DNA of 26,092 nt, taken from positions 1 through 26,092 of the forward strand of contig JAJPXE010000096.1 of assembly GCA_021205645.1 (NCBI GenBank), given 5' to 3'. Below are positions 1 to 8,166 of the stretch, one piece after another; position 1 is the first letter of the stretch, and each line of letters starts with the position of its first letter. A program made the position numbers and the translations under genes. Origin of the DNA: Candidatus Gastranaerophilales bacterium. Its GTDB lineage: Bacteria; Cyanobacteriota; Vampirovibrionia; Gastranaerophilales; Gastranaerophilaceae. Under the pieces are notes generated by a model. It ran no database searches. It was not told the origin of the DNA and saw only the letters and a list, made by a program, of their open reading frames with translations.

Positions 1-122
1 ACTGTGCTGCACAGCAGCACCCGCTCCGCTCCCCTCCCCGGTTGGAGAGGGGAAAAGATTAAAGTCAGCCCCTGCATGGGATGGGAAAAATAGTTCCCGC
101 CGGAACAGTTTTTCCGCAAACT
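1..122. repeat. Interspersed repeat copy at the 3' end of truB (cut by the window edge)
   Basis: This non-coding stretch contains CCCCTCCCC (31-39) facing GGAGAGGGG (44-52). Bases 1-25 in reverse complement match 10717-10741 at 23 of 25 positions. The right end, 109-123 (TTTTTCCGCAAACT), matches 24421-24434. These shared blocks identify it as a member of the repeat family also seen at 10408-10901, 24279-24435 and 26041-26092. The repeat runs directly into the truB stop codon at 122-124. Its left boundary lies outside the window, so its full length is unknown. Confidence 0.7.
84..115. terminator. Terminator-like hairpin after truB, inside the repeat
   Basis: GGAAAAATAGTTCC (84-97) faces GGAACAGTTTTTCC (102-115) across a 4-base loop. 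The inner 5 bp pair perfectly, then come one mismatch, one G-T pair and 7 bp of A/T plus GG. On either strand the inner stem is followed by a T5 tract, so it could end transcription from truB and also from the other side. The T tract lies inside the outer stem, so this is not a textbook terminator. Confidence 0.4.
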
Positions 123-979
123 TATATCATAACCTTCTTCGGACTTAATACACTCCCGTTATGCTCCGATACCGCTATAATCTTATTGCATCTCGTTAAT
201 AACACTATCCCCGAAATAACCCCTATCCTGCTGCATACAGGCATGCCATGCTGAACTCTCTCATATTCAATGTCGTCTAATTCCTGACACGGCTGCGATA
301 AATAATCAAGAGGATTTAACAACCTTTCCTCAACATCAGTAACACTTTTTATATCTCCAAGTTTTACAGAATCCGCTAAGATAAATCTGCCCGCACTAAC
401 CCGCTCAAGCTTGCTTAAATAACCGCCGGCTCCGGTAAGCTTGCCTAAATCGTATGCAATACTCCTGATATAAGTACCCCTTGAACATTCTATATATATA
501 TCAGCATATTGATTATCATAATTAAAATCTATTAATTCAATTTTTTCTATATATACTTTTCGCGGTTTTATCTCAACTTCTATTCCCTCACGGGCGTATT
601 CATAGAGCTTTTTCCCGCCGGACTTTATTGCCGAATAAATCGGGGGAATTTGCTCAATCCCGCCCTCAAAACTTTTTAGAACATCTGAAATATCTTCCCT
701 CGTGACTTTCCTGTCAAATATCTCTGTGATCTCACCCTCTAAATCGTATGTTGCGGTTGTCCTGCCAAAATTAAACCGCCCGATATATGCCTTGTCATCA
801 TCAAGATATTCTATAAGCCTTGCTGCTTTACCGACAGCTAATGGCAAAACACCAACAGCAAACGGGTCTAATGTCCCCGTATGACCGATTTGACGCACAC
901 CCGTTATTCGACGCAAAACACCGATAACATCATGCGATGTCATCCCCGGGGGTTTATATATGTTTAAAAAACCGAACAT
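122..979 (-). CDS. truB: tRNA pseudouridine(55) synthase TruB
   Basis: TruB isomerises U55 in the T-loop of tRNAs to pseudouridine. The 285-residue protein begins with the typical IYKPPGMTSHDV segment, and the catalytic aspartate is Asp38 in the motif GHTGTLDPFAVGVLP. A later YxRSIAYDLG segment (around residue 170) is also characteristic. It starts 3 bases after the rbfA stop codon and is the last gene of the prfA-ylxR-infB-rbfA-truB run. The usual infB-rbfA-truB order is conserved here. Its stop codon directly abuts an interspersed repeat. Length and motifs are normal for a bacterial TruB without a large C-terminal PUA extension. Confidence 0.96.
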   Translation of the reverse strand: MFGFLNIYKPPGMTSHDVIGVLRRITGVRQIGHTGTLDPFAVGVLPLAVGKAARLIEYLDDDKAYIGRFNFGRTTATYDLEGEITEIFDRKVTREDISDVLKSFEGGIEQIPPIYSAIKSGGKKLYEYAREGIEVEIKPRKVYIEKIELIDFNYDNQYADIYIECSRGTYIRSIAYDLGKLTGAGGYLSKLERVSAGRFILADSVKLGDIKSVTDVEERLLNPLDYLSQPCQELDDIEYERVQHGMPVCSRIGVISGIVLLTRCNKIIAVSEHNGSVLSPKKVMI

Positions 980-982
980 TGA

Positions 983-1327
983 CTATATCTCGCCCCGCGA
1001 GATTTTGTCAATAAGCTCTGTTACACGCGAACCCCGCTCTAAACAATCGGAAAATACAAACTTTAACTCGGGTGTCAGTCTTAAACGTATGCGCTTCCCC
1101 ACTTCATATCTGATTTTTGGAGTGCTTTTTTCAATGATTTCCTGCGACTTTTCCACCTGCTCAGGATTGCCAAGCACGCTGTATATGACCTTTGCATATG
1201 AATTGTCATGCGACACCTCAATGTTTACAATTGATATAACACCCTCTAAACCCCTTACTTCTTTGCGCAAAATATCCGATATTTCACGCATAAGCTCCTT
1301 TCTCACCCGTTCATTTCTTAAAGTCAT
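983..1327 (-). CDS. rbfA: Ribosome-binding factor A
   Basis: RbfA is a small KH-fold protein that binds the 30S subunit during late maturation of 16S rRNA. The 114-residue product shows the family pattern: an N-terminal RxERVRKELMREISDIL helix, the segment around SIVNIEVSHDNSYAKVIYSVLG, and a C-terminal LRLTPELKFVFSDCLERGSRVTELI. It lies between infB (13-base gap) and truB (3-base gap), which is the conserved bacterial arrangement. A GGA-rich ribosome site (AAGGAATAAGG) lies just before the ATG. Nothing about the gene looks unusual. Confidence 0.95.
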   Translation of the reverse strand: MTLRNERVRKELMREISDILRKEVRGLEGVISIVNIEVSHDNSYAKVIYSVLGNPEQVEKSQEIIEKSTPKIRYEVGKRIRLRLTPELKFVFSDCLERGSRVTELIDKISRGEI

Positions 1328-1340
1328 TCCTTATTCCTTA

Positions 1341-3851
1341 CTATTCCAACTCTGTTCGCTCAATTTCTTTAGTTGTCGTAAACTCAATTATATCACCGAC
1401 TTCAATATCATTAAACTTAATGAAAGAAATACCGCATTCATAGCCCTGCGCAACTTCTTTTACATCATCTTTAAATCTCTTAAGCTGGTCTATACTGCCT
1501 GAATAAATTTCTTTTCCTTCTCTTTTGATAACAGCTTTATTAGAGCGGCTAATTTTACCCTCGCTGACATAGCAGCCCGCAATCTTTGTAACCTTGCCGA
1601 TTGTAAATACCTGACGAACTTCCGCCTTACCTGCAGCAATCTCTTTTGTTTCAGGTGTGAGCAATGATATCATTGTCTTTTCAATATCTTCTAAAATCTG
1701 ATAAATTATATCGTATTTTTTGATAACAACATTCTCCTTATCAGCGGCAAGAAGTGCGTTGTTATCTTCTTTAACTCCAAATCCGAGTATTAAAGCCCCC
1801 GATGCGGATGCAAGCATAACATCCGCCTCCGATATATCACCAACACCAACGTGGATAATTTTTGTGATAACTTCCCTGGATTCAAACTGTGCAATAGCTT
1901 GAGAAACAGCCTCTGCCGAACCGTGAGTGTTTGCTTTTATAATAAGGTTCAATTGAGGAATATCCTCATCCCCCGTACCCGATTCTTTTCGCATATGAGC
2001 CGGCAACATTGCATCTAATCGCTTATCACGCTCTTTTTCCTGACGCTCCGTTACAATTGTCTTCATTTCTTTCTCGTTTTTAACAACTTCAAAATATTCA
2101 CCCGGCGACGGTACTTCTGACAGACCCAGAACCTCAACAGGGGTTGACGGCTCCGCCGATTTAAGCCTTTCTCCGGAATCGGATAACAATGCTCTCACAC
2201 GACCGCATGCAGTACCCACTACTATACAATTGCCCGCACGCAGTGTTCCGTTCTGTACCAGAAGCGTTGCAACAGGACCCTTACCTTTATCAAGGTTTGC
2301 CTCAATTACAACTCCTGAAGCTTCCGCTTTCGGATTAGCTTTTAAGTCTTTGATATCTGCTAAAATCCAGATATATTCAAGTAACTCGTCTATACCTGTG
2401 CCTTGAAGAGCGGAAACCTTAACTGTAATAGTATCTCCACCCCACTCCTCAGGTATCAGACCATGTTCGGTTAGCTGTTGAAGTACTCTGTCCGGATCAG
2501 CTCCGGATTTATCAATCTTGTTGACTGCAACAATTATCGGAACATCAGCTGCTTTTGCATGACTTATTGCCTCTATTGTCTGAGGCATTATACCGTCATC
2601 CGCCGCTACAACCAGAATCGCTATATCTGTCGCTTTTGCCCCCCTTGCACGCATCTCAGTGAATGCCTCGTGACCCGGTGTATCCACAAATACTATCTTT
2701 TTCTCTTTTTTGTTGTCAAGATAAACCGTATATGCACCGATTGACTGCGTTATACCGCCAACTTCCGTAGATACGATTTTGTGCTTTGATGCACGTATAC
2801 TGTCAAGCAATGTCGTCTTTCCATGATCTACATGACCCATTATGCTAACTACAGGTGCCCGCTTTTTGAGTAATTTCTTATCCACTTCCGTGAATACTTT
2901 TTTGTGCTCTTCTTCTTTTAACTCCTCCTGTATATATGCTTCCAAATCCTCCTCAAGAACTTCAAGCCCATATTCGGCACACACTTTCTTTATTACATCA
3001 ACATCTATAAGCTGATTTACAGTTGCCATAATACCTTGAAACATTAAGAACTTAACTATTTCGGCAGGAGTTTTACGGATTTTGACAGCAAGCTCACTTA
3101 TCGTCATTGCCCTGTCAACAACGATTGATTTTACCTGCTCAATTTCTTCTTCTTTTTGCGCTTTTTTCTTATGATGCTGCGCTGCCGCCTTTTCTAAAGA
3201 AATTTGCTCCTGCTCCTCTTTTTTGGAGTTATAATCTTTAGTTTTCTTTTTATCGGCTGAACCCTTTTTCTTTGAAAAACCTTTATTCTCATAGATGTCC
3301 TGAGGAATAATATGCCGCTCTATCGGACGCTTCGGTCTGTCTTTTTTAAGCTTTTCAGAAGTATTTTCACCTTCTTTCTTCGTTTCGGACGGTCTTGCAG
3401 CATCTTCTTTATTCCTGCTAAATTTATTTTCCGCAGGTGATACAGGACGTTGAATAGGACGTCTATTACCCTGCTGAACAATCTCAACACGCTTTAGGGG
3501 AACTCGTTTTACTATTTCCAGTCTGTTTTTTTGTTCCTGTCTGACAACTTCAACCGCTTTTTTAGGAGGCTCCGGTGTTGTTTCTACGGGCTTTTCTGCT
3601 TCTGCCGCAACTTCCTGCTCAATGTCAGATTCTTTTTTCTTCGCCTTTTTAACAATAAATGCTTTCGGCTTTTTGCTCGGAAGCCTTGAACCACCCTCTA
3701 TAAAATCTTTTAATTTTCTGACCTGTAAAGGAGTAACAACATTAGAATGTGACTTAACTGTAATAGATAATTGAGCAAACTTCTCAATTACCTCTTTACT
3801 TGTCAGACCAAGCTCTTTTGCTAATTCACTTACTCTAATATTCTCGTCCAT
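1341..3851 (-). CDS. infB: Translation initiation factor IF-2
   Basis: IF-2 is the GTPase that delivers initiator fMet-tRNA to the 30S subunit and promotes subunit joining. The 836-residue protein has an IF2_N domain at about residues 5-55. A Lys/Glu-rich, probably disordered linker runs from about 60 to 245, followed by a second IF2_N domain at about 248-298. The GTPase domain carries GHVDHGKTT (339-347), a DTPGHEAF motif and NKID. The C-terminal beta-barrel and initiator-tRNA-binding domains follow. The start overlaps the 3' end of ylxR by 17 bases, and its ribosome site (AAAGGA) lies inside ylxR, which suggests translational coupling. Domain order and length are normal. Confidence 0.97.
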   Translation of the reverse strand: MDENIRVSELAKELGLTSKEVIEKFAQLSITVKSHSNVVTPLQVRKLKDFIEGGSRLPSKKPKAFIVKKAKKKESDIEQEVAAEAEKPVETTPEPPKKAVEVVRQEQKNRLEIVKRVPLKRVEIVQQGNRRPIQRPVSPAENKFSRNKEDAARPSETKKEGENTSEKLKKDRPKRPIERHIIPQDIYENKGFSKKKGSADKKKTKDYNSKKEEQEQISLEKAAAQHHKKKAQKEEEIEQVKSIVVDRAMTISELAVKIRKTPAEIVKFLMFQGIMATVNQLIDVDVIKKVCAEYGLEVLEEDLEAYIQEELKEEEHKKVFTEVDKKLLKKRAPVVSIMGHVDHGKTTLLDSIRASKHKIVSTEVGGITQSIGAYTVYLDNKKEKKIVFVDTPGHEAFTEMRARGAKATDIAILVVAADDGIMPQTIEAISHAKAADVPIIVAVNKIDKSGADPDRVLQQLTEHGLIPEEWGGDTITVKVSALQGTGIDELLEYIWILADIKDLKANPKAEASGVVIEANLDKGKGPVATLLVQNGTLRAGNCIVVGTACGRVRALLSDSGERLKSAEPSTPVEVLGLSEVPSPGEYFEVVKNEKEMKTIVTERQEKERDKRLDAMLPAHMRKESGTGDEDIPQLNLIIKANTHGSAEAVSQAIAQFESREVITKIIHVGVGDISEADVMLASASGALILGFGVKEDNNALLAADKENVVIKKYDIIYQILEDIEKTMISLLTPETKEIAAGKAEVRQVFTIGKVTKIAGCYVSEGKISRSNKAVIKREGKEIYSGSIDQLKRFKDDVKEVAQGYECGISFIKFNDIEVGDIIEFTTTKEIERTELE

Positions 3852-4077
3852 CTAATAGTCCTTTCAAATCCTCAGAGGATTTTAGAGCTTTATTCAATCT
3901 GCTTTTTTTGAATGCCGACTCTATACATTTTTTATTATAACAAAGATATGCCGATCTACCAAATATTTTTAAACCGGTATTCACAACTACCTTCCCGTCA
4001 GCGGAATTTCTGGTAATTTTGATAAGCTCTTTTACATCTTTTATCTCGCCGCAGCCGACGCATTTTCTTTTTATCAA
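3835..4077 (-). CDS. ylxR: YlxR family RNA-binding protein
   Basis: This is an 80-residue member of the YlxR (DUF448) family, small basic proteins commonly encoded just before infB. It has the N-terminal RKCVGCGEIKDVKELI segment with a CxxC pair, and the family signature GRSAYLC followed by KKC, normally written GRGAYxC. Members have been linked to RNA binding; the exact role here cannot be read from sequence. It overlaps infB by 17 bases and starts 8 bases after the prfA stop codon. NusA and RimP, usually found upstream of ylxR, are absent here and replaced by prfA. Confidence 0.9.
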   Translation of the reverse strand: MIKRKCVGCGEIKDVKELIKITRNSADGKVVVNTGLKIFGRSAYLCYNKKCIESAFKKSRLNKALKSSEDLKGLLDGREY

Positions 4078-4085
4078 TAAAACCT

Positions 4086-5171
4086 CTATTCTGTTGATTC
4101 TGCTAATTTCTCAAGTTTTAATTTCTGGTCGTATTCGACCAGTAAACGGATAAGCTCGTCTAAATCACCGTCGATAACAGTCCAGACATTAAGGTTGTGC
4201 CCGATTCTGTGGTCGGTCAAGCGCCCCTGCGGGAAATTGTATGTCCGTATACGCTCGCTCCTGTCGCCTGTTCCTACCTGTGAACGCCTCAAGTCTGTTA
4301 TTTCTTTTGCCTGTTTTTGCACTTCAATATCGTACAACTTTGCTTTTAGAATTTCCAGCGCACGCTCTTTATTCTGAAGCTGCGAACGCTCCTCCGTACA
4401 GAAAATCATAATCCCCGTCGGCTTGTGGAAAACCCTCGCCGCAGTTTCGACTTTGTTAACATTCTGTCCGCCTGCACCGCCGGAACGGGCCGTTGTTATT
4501 TCAACATCACTCATATTAAGCTCTACATCAACATCATCTACCTGAGGCATTACTGCAACCGTTGCCGTTGATGTATGAACCCTTCCCTGTGATTCCGTAA
4601 CAGGAACACGCTGAACTCTGTGTACACCCGATTCGTACTTTAATTGTGAATATACAGCATCACCCTTTACAGAAATAATTACTTCCGATACTCCGCCGGC
4701 TTCACAATCCGTTTTGCTGAGAATTTGGGTCTGCCAACCCTGTTTATCTGCATATCGCAGATACATTCTCATTAAATCACCCGCAAATATATTTGCCTCA
4801 TCACCGCCCGCACTGCCTCTGATTTCAAGCATAATATCTTTGTCATCCATCGGGTCGCGCGGCAATAGTAAAATCTTCATCTTTTCTTCATATTCGGATA
4901 TCTTTACCTCGTTTTCCTCCATTTCGGCTTTTAAAAACGATTTCATTTCCTCATCGGTTTCCGAATGTATCATTTCTTTTGCTTCTTCTATTGCATCTGT
5001 CGCTTTTTTCCAGTTATAATACAACTCCACCGTTTCTTCCATTGATTTACGCTGCTTTGATAAATCACGGAATTTATTATAATCCTGAATTACGGCAGGA
5101 TCGGAAAGCGTCACCCCCAGCTCGTTATAACGCTTCTCAATCTGCAATATTTTATCAAGCATATCTTTCAT
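4086..5171 (-). CDS. prfA: Peptide chain release factor 1
   Basis: RF1 recognises UAA and UAG stop codons and triggers peptide release. The chosen start, ATG at 5171 (MKDMLDKILQIEKRY), gives 361 residues, the usual RF1 length, and has GAGAGG upstream. The frame stays open to 5264, but the extra 31 residues are unlike RF1. The stop-codon recognition tripeptide is PVT in RVPVTESQGRVHTS, the PxT type that separates RF1 from RF2 (SPF). The catalytic GGQ lies in RSGGAGGQNVNKVETA. It precedes ylxR by 8 bases, in the position where nusA is normally found. A TATAAT sequence at 5193-5198 may give it its own promoter. Confidence 0.96.
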   Translation of the reverse strand: MKDMLDKILQIEKRYNELGVTLSDPAVIQDYNKFRDLSKQRKSMEETVELYYNWKKATDAIEEAKEMIHSETDEEMKSFLKAEMEENEVKISEYEEKMKILLLPRDPMDDKDIMLEIRGSAGGDEANIFAGDLMRMYLRYADKQGWQTQILSKTDCEAGGVSEVIISVKGDAVYSQLKYESGVHRVQRVPVTESQGRVHTSTATVAVMPQVDDVDVELNMSDVEITTARSGGAGGQNVNKVETAARVFHKPTGIMIFCTEERSQLQNKERALEILKAKLYDIEVQKQAKEITDLRRSQVGTGDRSERIRTYNFPQGRLTDHRIGHNLNVWTVIDGDLDELIRLLVEYDQKLKLEKLAESTE

Positions 5172-5192
5172 TGCTATTTCCTCTCTGTTTTT

Positions 5193-5198
5193 ATTATA
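5193..5198 (-). promoter_or_regulatory. Possible -10 element for prfA-ylxR-infB-rbfA-truB
   Basis: On the minus strand this is a perfect TATAAT, 21 bases before the prfA ATG, in the 96-base gap after dnaB. An A10 tract (5201-5210 on the plus strand) sits in the spacer. I see no good -35 hexamer at 16-18 bases, so this is only a candidate. Confidence 0.3.
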
Positions 5199-5267
5199 AC
5201 AAAAAAAAAATACATATAATACTGCATTGATATGAGATGACAGTTCGTCTAAATACAAGTTCACAGA

Positions 5268-6665
5268 TTAAAATTCAGTAGTTTGTTTCGTTTTATTCTT
5301 AAATTTGGTAATATTATTCTGAAAAAGCAGATGAACTGTTCCGACAGGCCCGCTCCTTTGCTTGGCAATAATAATTTCAGCCTCACCCTTGTTTTTAGCA
5401 ATTTCTGCGGCATCTTCTCCGTCTGTCTGACCTTTGCTTGCGTAATATTCACCTCTGTATATGAACATGACAATATCAGCATCCTGTTCGATTGAACCCG
5501 AATCTCTTAAATCCGAAAGCATCGGACGTTTGTCCGTTCTCTGTTCCGTTGCACGGGAAAGCTGCGATAATGCTATAACAGGTACATTTAATTCTTTTGC
5601 GAGTATTTTTAATCCTCTTGATATTTGTGAAATTTGCTGCGTTCTGTCGGTATCACGACCGCCGGATTCCATTAACTGCAAATAATCAATCACTATTAAA
5701 CTCAAATTCTTATCAGCCATGGCAAGACGACGGCATTTCGCCCTCAAATCGGTTAAAGTACAACCACTTGTATCATCAATGTATATTGGTGCCTCTGATA
5801 ACGCACTCATCGCCTGTGCAAGCTTTTCCCAGTCACTTGCCTGCATATTGCCCGAACGCAAACGCTGTGAATCAACTTCCGCCTCCGCACACATCAAACG
5901 CTGAACTAACTGCTCCTTTGACATCTCAAGCGAAAATATAGCAACCGTCTTTTTGTACCTTAGTGCAGCATTCTGCGCAATATTTAATGCAAATGCCGTT
6001 TTACCCATTGCAGGACGGGCTGCAAGGATTATTAAATCTGATTTCTGAAACCCGTTTGTTAAATCATCTAAATCATAAAAACCTGACTCTACACCGGTTC
6101 TCTCATCTCTGTGCTTGTACCTGTAATCTATTTTTTCATAAGTATCAAATACAAGTGTGTCAATCGGCACTAAATCGGAGGATGTTTTTTTTGATGATAT
6201 ATCAAAAATCAGCTTTTCTGCCTTTTCCAGCGATTCTTCGCTCGGAGCCAAATCGTAACCCGATGTTGTAATCTCGGAACCTGCATTTATTAAAGAACGC
6301 TTTATCGCTTTTTCTTCTATTATATTTGCATAATAGGCAACATTTGCCGTCTGAATACATTTAATACTCAAATCATTGATAAATGCTCTTCCGCCGATTA
6401 GTTCAAGTTTCTGGTTGATATTCAATGTATCGGATACCGATACGATATCAATAACTTCATTACTGTTTGTCAACTGAATTATAGCTTCGTATATATACCT
6501 GTGAGCAGGTTTGTAAAAATATTCGGGTTTCAATATCCCGATAACTTTGTCCAGACATCTCGGATTAACAAGTATAGCACCCAGCACTGCTTCTTCTGCT
6601 TCTGTATTTTGCGGCATTAATTGTGATAATTCTGCCGGTTTGTTTTTGATAGTTGTTCCTGCCAA
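5268..6665 (-). CDS. dnaB: Replicative DNA helicase DnaB
   Basis: DnaB is the hexameric 5'-3' helicase that unwinds DNA at the replication fork. The 465-residue protein has the N-terminal primase-interacting domain (MPQNTEAEEAVLGAIL from residue 17). The RecA-like C-terminal domain carries Walker A AARPAMGKTA (about 215-224), SLEMSKEQLVQRL, and the Walker B region IVIDYLQLM. No intein interrupts it. The start is a TTG codon at 6665 (NNN 6663-6665 is CAA on the plus strand), supported by GAGGG seven bases upstream. The alternative ATG at residue 17 has no visible ribosome site. It is upstream of prfA with a 96-base gap. Confidence 0.95.
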   Translation of the reverse strand: MAGTTIKNKPAELSQLMPQNTEAEEAVLGAILVNPRCLDKVIGILKPEYFYKPAHRYIYEAIIQLTNSNEVIDIVSVSDTLNINQKLELIGGRAFINDLSIKCIQTANVAYYANIIEEKAIKRSLINAGSEITTSGYDLAPSEESLEKAEKLIFDISSKKTSSDLVPIDTLVFDTYEKIDYRYKHRDERTGVESGFYDLDDLTNGFQKSDLIILAARPAMGKTAFALNIAQNAALRYKKTVAIFSLEMSKEQLVQRLMCAEAEVDSQRLRSGNMQASDWEKLAQAMSALSEAPIYIDDTSGCTLTDLRAKCRRLAMADKNLSLIVIDYLQLMESGGRDTDRTQQISQISRGLKILAKELNVPVIALSQLSRATEQRTDKRPMLSDLRDSGSIEQDADIVMFIYRGEYYASKGQTDGEDAAEIAKNKGEAEIIIAKQRSGPVGTVHLLFQNNITKFKNKTKQTTEF

Positions 6666-6779
6666 AATTTTTCCCTCAATAGTTCTTTATTACAGTTTAG
6701 CATAATGGTTTTAAATTTCACACCCGAACTAAACACACCGTTACAAAAGGTGCAGCAGATACTGCGTAGTTGGCGTTAC

Positions 6780-6820
6780 GGCAGAGCGTGTAAAACACTA
6801 TGCGTTTTACACGCTCTGCC
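6780..6820. repeat. Perfect 17-bp inverted repeat between dnaB and the MATE gene
   Basis: GGCAGAGCGTGTAAAAC (6780-6796) is exactly complementary to 6804-6820, with a 7-base loop (ACTATGC). It lies 5 bases beyond the stop codon of the MATE gene. There is no T tract on either side, so it is not a standard intrinsic terminator. It could be an end structure of the adjacent repeat (6821-6852) or a 3' stabilising hairpin. Confidence 0.85.
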
Positions 6821-6852
6821 GCATGTCAATTTTGGAATTTTTCCGCACCCTC
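6821..6852. repeat. Interspersed repeat unit overlapping the MATE gene 3' end
   Basis: Bases 6821-6847 match 10872-10898 at 26 of 27 positions. The whole unit also resembles the reverse complement of 24279-24307, including the terminal GCACCCTC. The stop codon of the MATE gene (6826-6828) lies inside this unit, so the last few residues of that protein are encoded by repeat DNA. Confidence 0.75.
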
Positions 6853-8163
6853 CATTTCAAATTTTAACCGTTTTAAAATAAAGTACAGAACAATCGTCAA
6901 AATACTGCATAAAAGCATCGAAGAACAACCGATAGCCGCCCAACAACCGAATAAATACATTTCCTTGTATAATCCCCAGTATGTTCCCAAAGAAATACTG
7001 ATTATTAAATATGCAATGACATTTGCTATCATTACAAAAGCCGTCTTTTTTAACCCTTTATATATCCCTGCAAGAGCGGATTGCAGCCCGTCTGTCATCT
7101 GGAATGCCGCAACAAGAACCATTACCGGAACAATTAATCCTATAAGATTTTCATCTGACGTAAATACCGCCGCAAGTTGGCGGGGAAACATGAATAAAAT
7201 AAATGCCGCAAATGTCATAAAAGACATAGTTACTCCAATACCGTTTTTTATGTATTTAACCAGTTCGGAATAATTTTGCGCACCGTTTGCATATCCGATT
7301 TTAACCGCCAGAGCATTTGATATCCCCATAGGTATCATAAACATTGTACTGCTTACAACAAGAATAATATTATGTGCTGCGGCATACTCACCGGAAACTC
7401 GTCCGAGAATAATCGCAATATAATTAAAAGCCAGAAATTCAATCATAACGGCAGCAGATATCGGTAAACCTATTTTAAAAATCTGTTTGTAATAACCGAA
7501 ATCACTAAAATCTTTAAATTTAAACTTCCACAAACAAAATCCAAGCAGGATGAGTGCAATAACCGTTCTGACAATCGTAGTGGCAAGTGCTATTCCCGCA
7601 ACACCCATCGACGGGAATCCGTATAAACCAAATACAAAAATAAAATTCAAAACCAAATTCAAAATCGAAGATAAAATCATTAACAGGTTTGGCAAAAATA
7701 CTATTTCATAAGATTGCAAAAACTCCTTTAAAGCAACATTTAATTCTATCCCGAAAACAGAAAACGCAAGGATAAAAGTAAAAGTCTGAACATCTTTGAG
7801 CAGCTGCTGTTCATATCCGATATATCCGAGAAGAGGGATATAAGCGAGCGTAACAAGCATAAGAATAAATGCCATAAACAGAGCAAACTTGACCGTAGGG
7901 AAAAAATATTTCTTTGTACCGATTTTAGCCCCCCTAAAATTGGATAGCAACGGTGAGATACTAACAGTTAAACCGATACCGAACATCATAACGGTAGCAT
8001 GGATAGAAGTTGCAATACTGATTGCCGCCAACCCTTCCGTCGAATATCTTCCGCCCACAAAACAATCAATAATCCCCAATAAAGTCATTCCAAGATTACC
8101 CATGATTATGGGAAGTGCTAAATGAAATAATTCCGATATATATTTTTTCTCAAATATTTTCAT
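6826..8163 (-). CDS. MATE family efflux transporter
   Basis: This is a multidrug and toxin extrusion family antiporter of the inner membrane, which exports organic compounds in exchange for Na+ or H+. The 445-residue protein is highly hydrophobic, with about 12 predicted membrane segments. Its N-terminal FHLALPIIMGNLGMTLLGIIDCFVGGR is typical of MATE proteins, and the second half repeats the pattern (IGLPISAAVMIEFLAFNYIAIILGRVSGEYAAAHNI). It follows queA with a 3-base gap and has no visible ribosome site, so translation is probably coupled to queA. The substrate cannot be inferred. Its C-terminus (about EGAEKFQN) is encoded by an interspersed repeat. Confidence 0.9.
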   Translation of the reverse strand: MKIFEKKYISELFHLALPIIMGNLGMTLLGIIDCFVGGRYSTEGLAAISIATSIHATVMMFGIGLTVSISPLLSNFRGAKIGTKKYFFPTVKFALFMAFILMLVTLAYIPLLGYIGYEQQLLKDVQTFTFILAFSVFGIELNVALKEFLQSYEIVFLPNLLMILSSILNLVLNFIFVFGLYGFPSMGVAGIALATTIVRTVIALILLGFCLWKFKFKDFSDFGYYKQIFKIGLPISAAVMIEFLAFNYIAIILGRVSGEYAAAHNIILVVSSTMFMIPMGISNALAVKIGYANGAQNYSELVKYIKNGIGVTMSFMTFAAFILFMFPRQLAAVFTSDENLIGLIVPVMVLVAAFQMTDGLQSALAGIYKGLKKTAFVMIANVIAYLIISISLGTYWGLYKEMYLFGCWAAIGCSSMLLCSILTIVLYFILKRLKFEMEGAEKFQN

Positions 8164-8166
8164 AAT

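Noticed and set aside
5172..5264. N-terminal extension of prfA by 31 residues
   Set aside because: The extension is unlike RF1, contains the candidate TATAAT, and the ATG at 5171 has a good ribosome site and gives the normal RF1 length.
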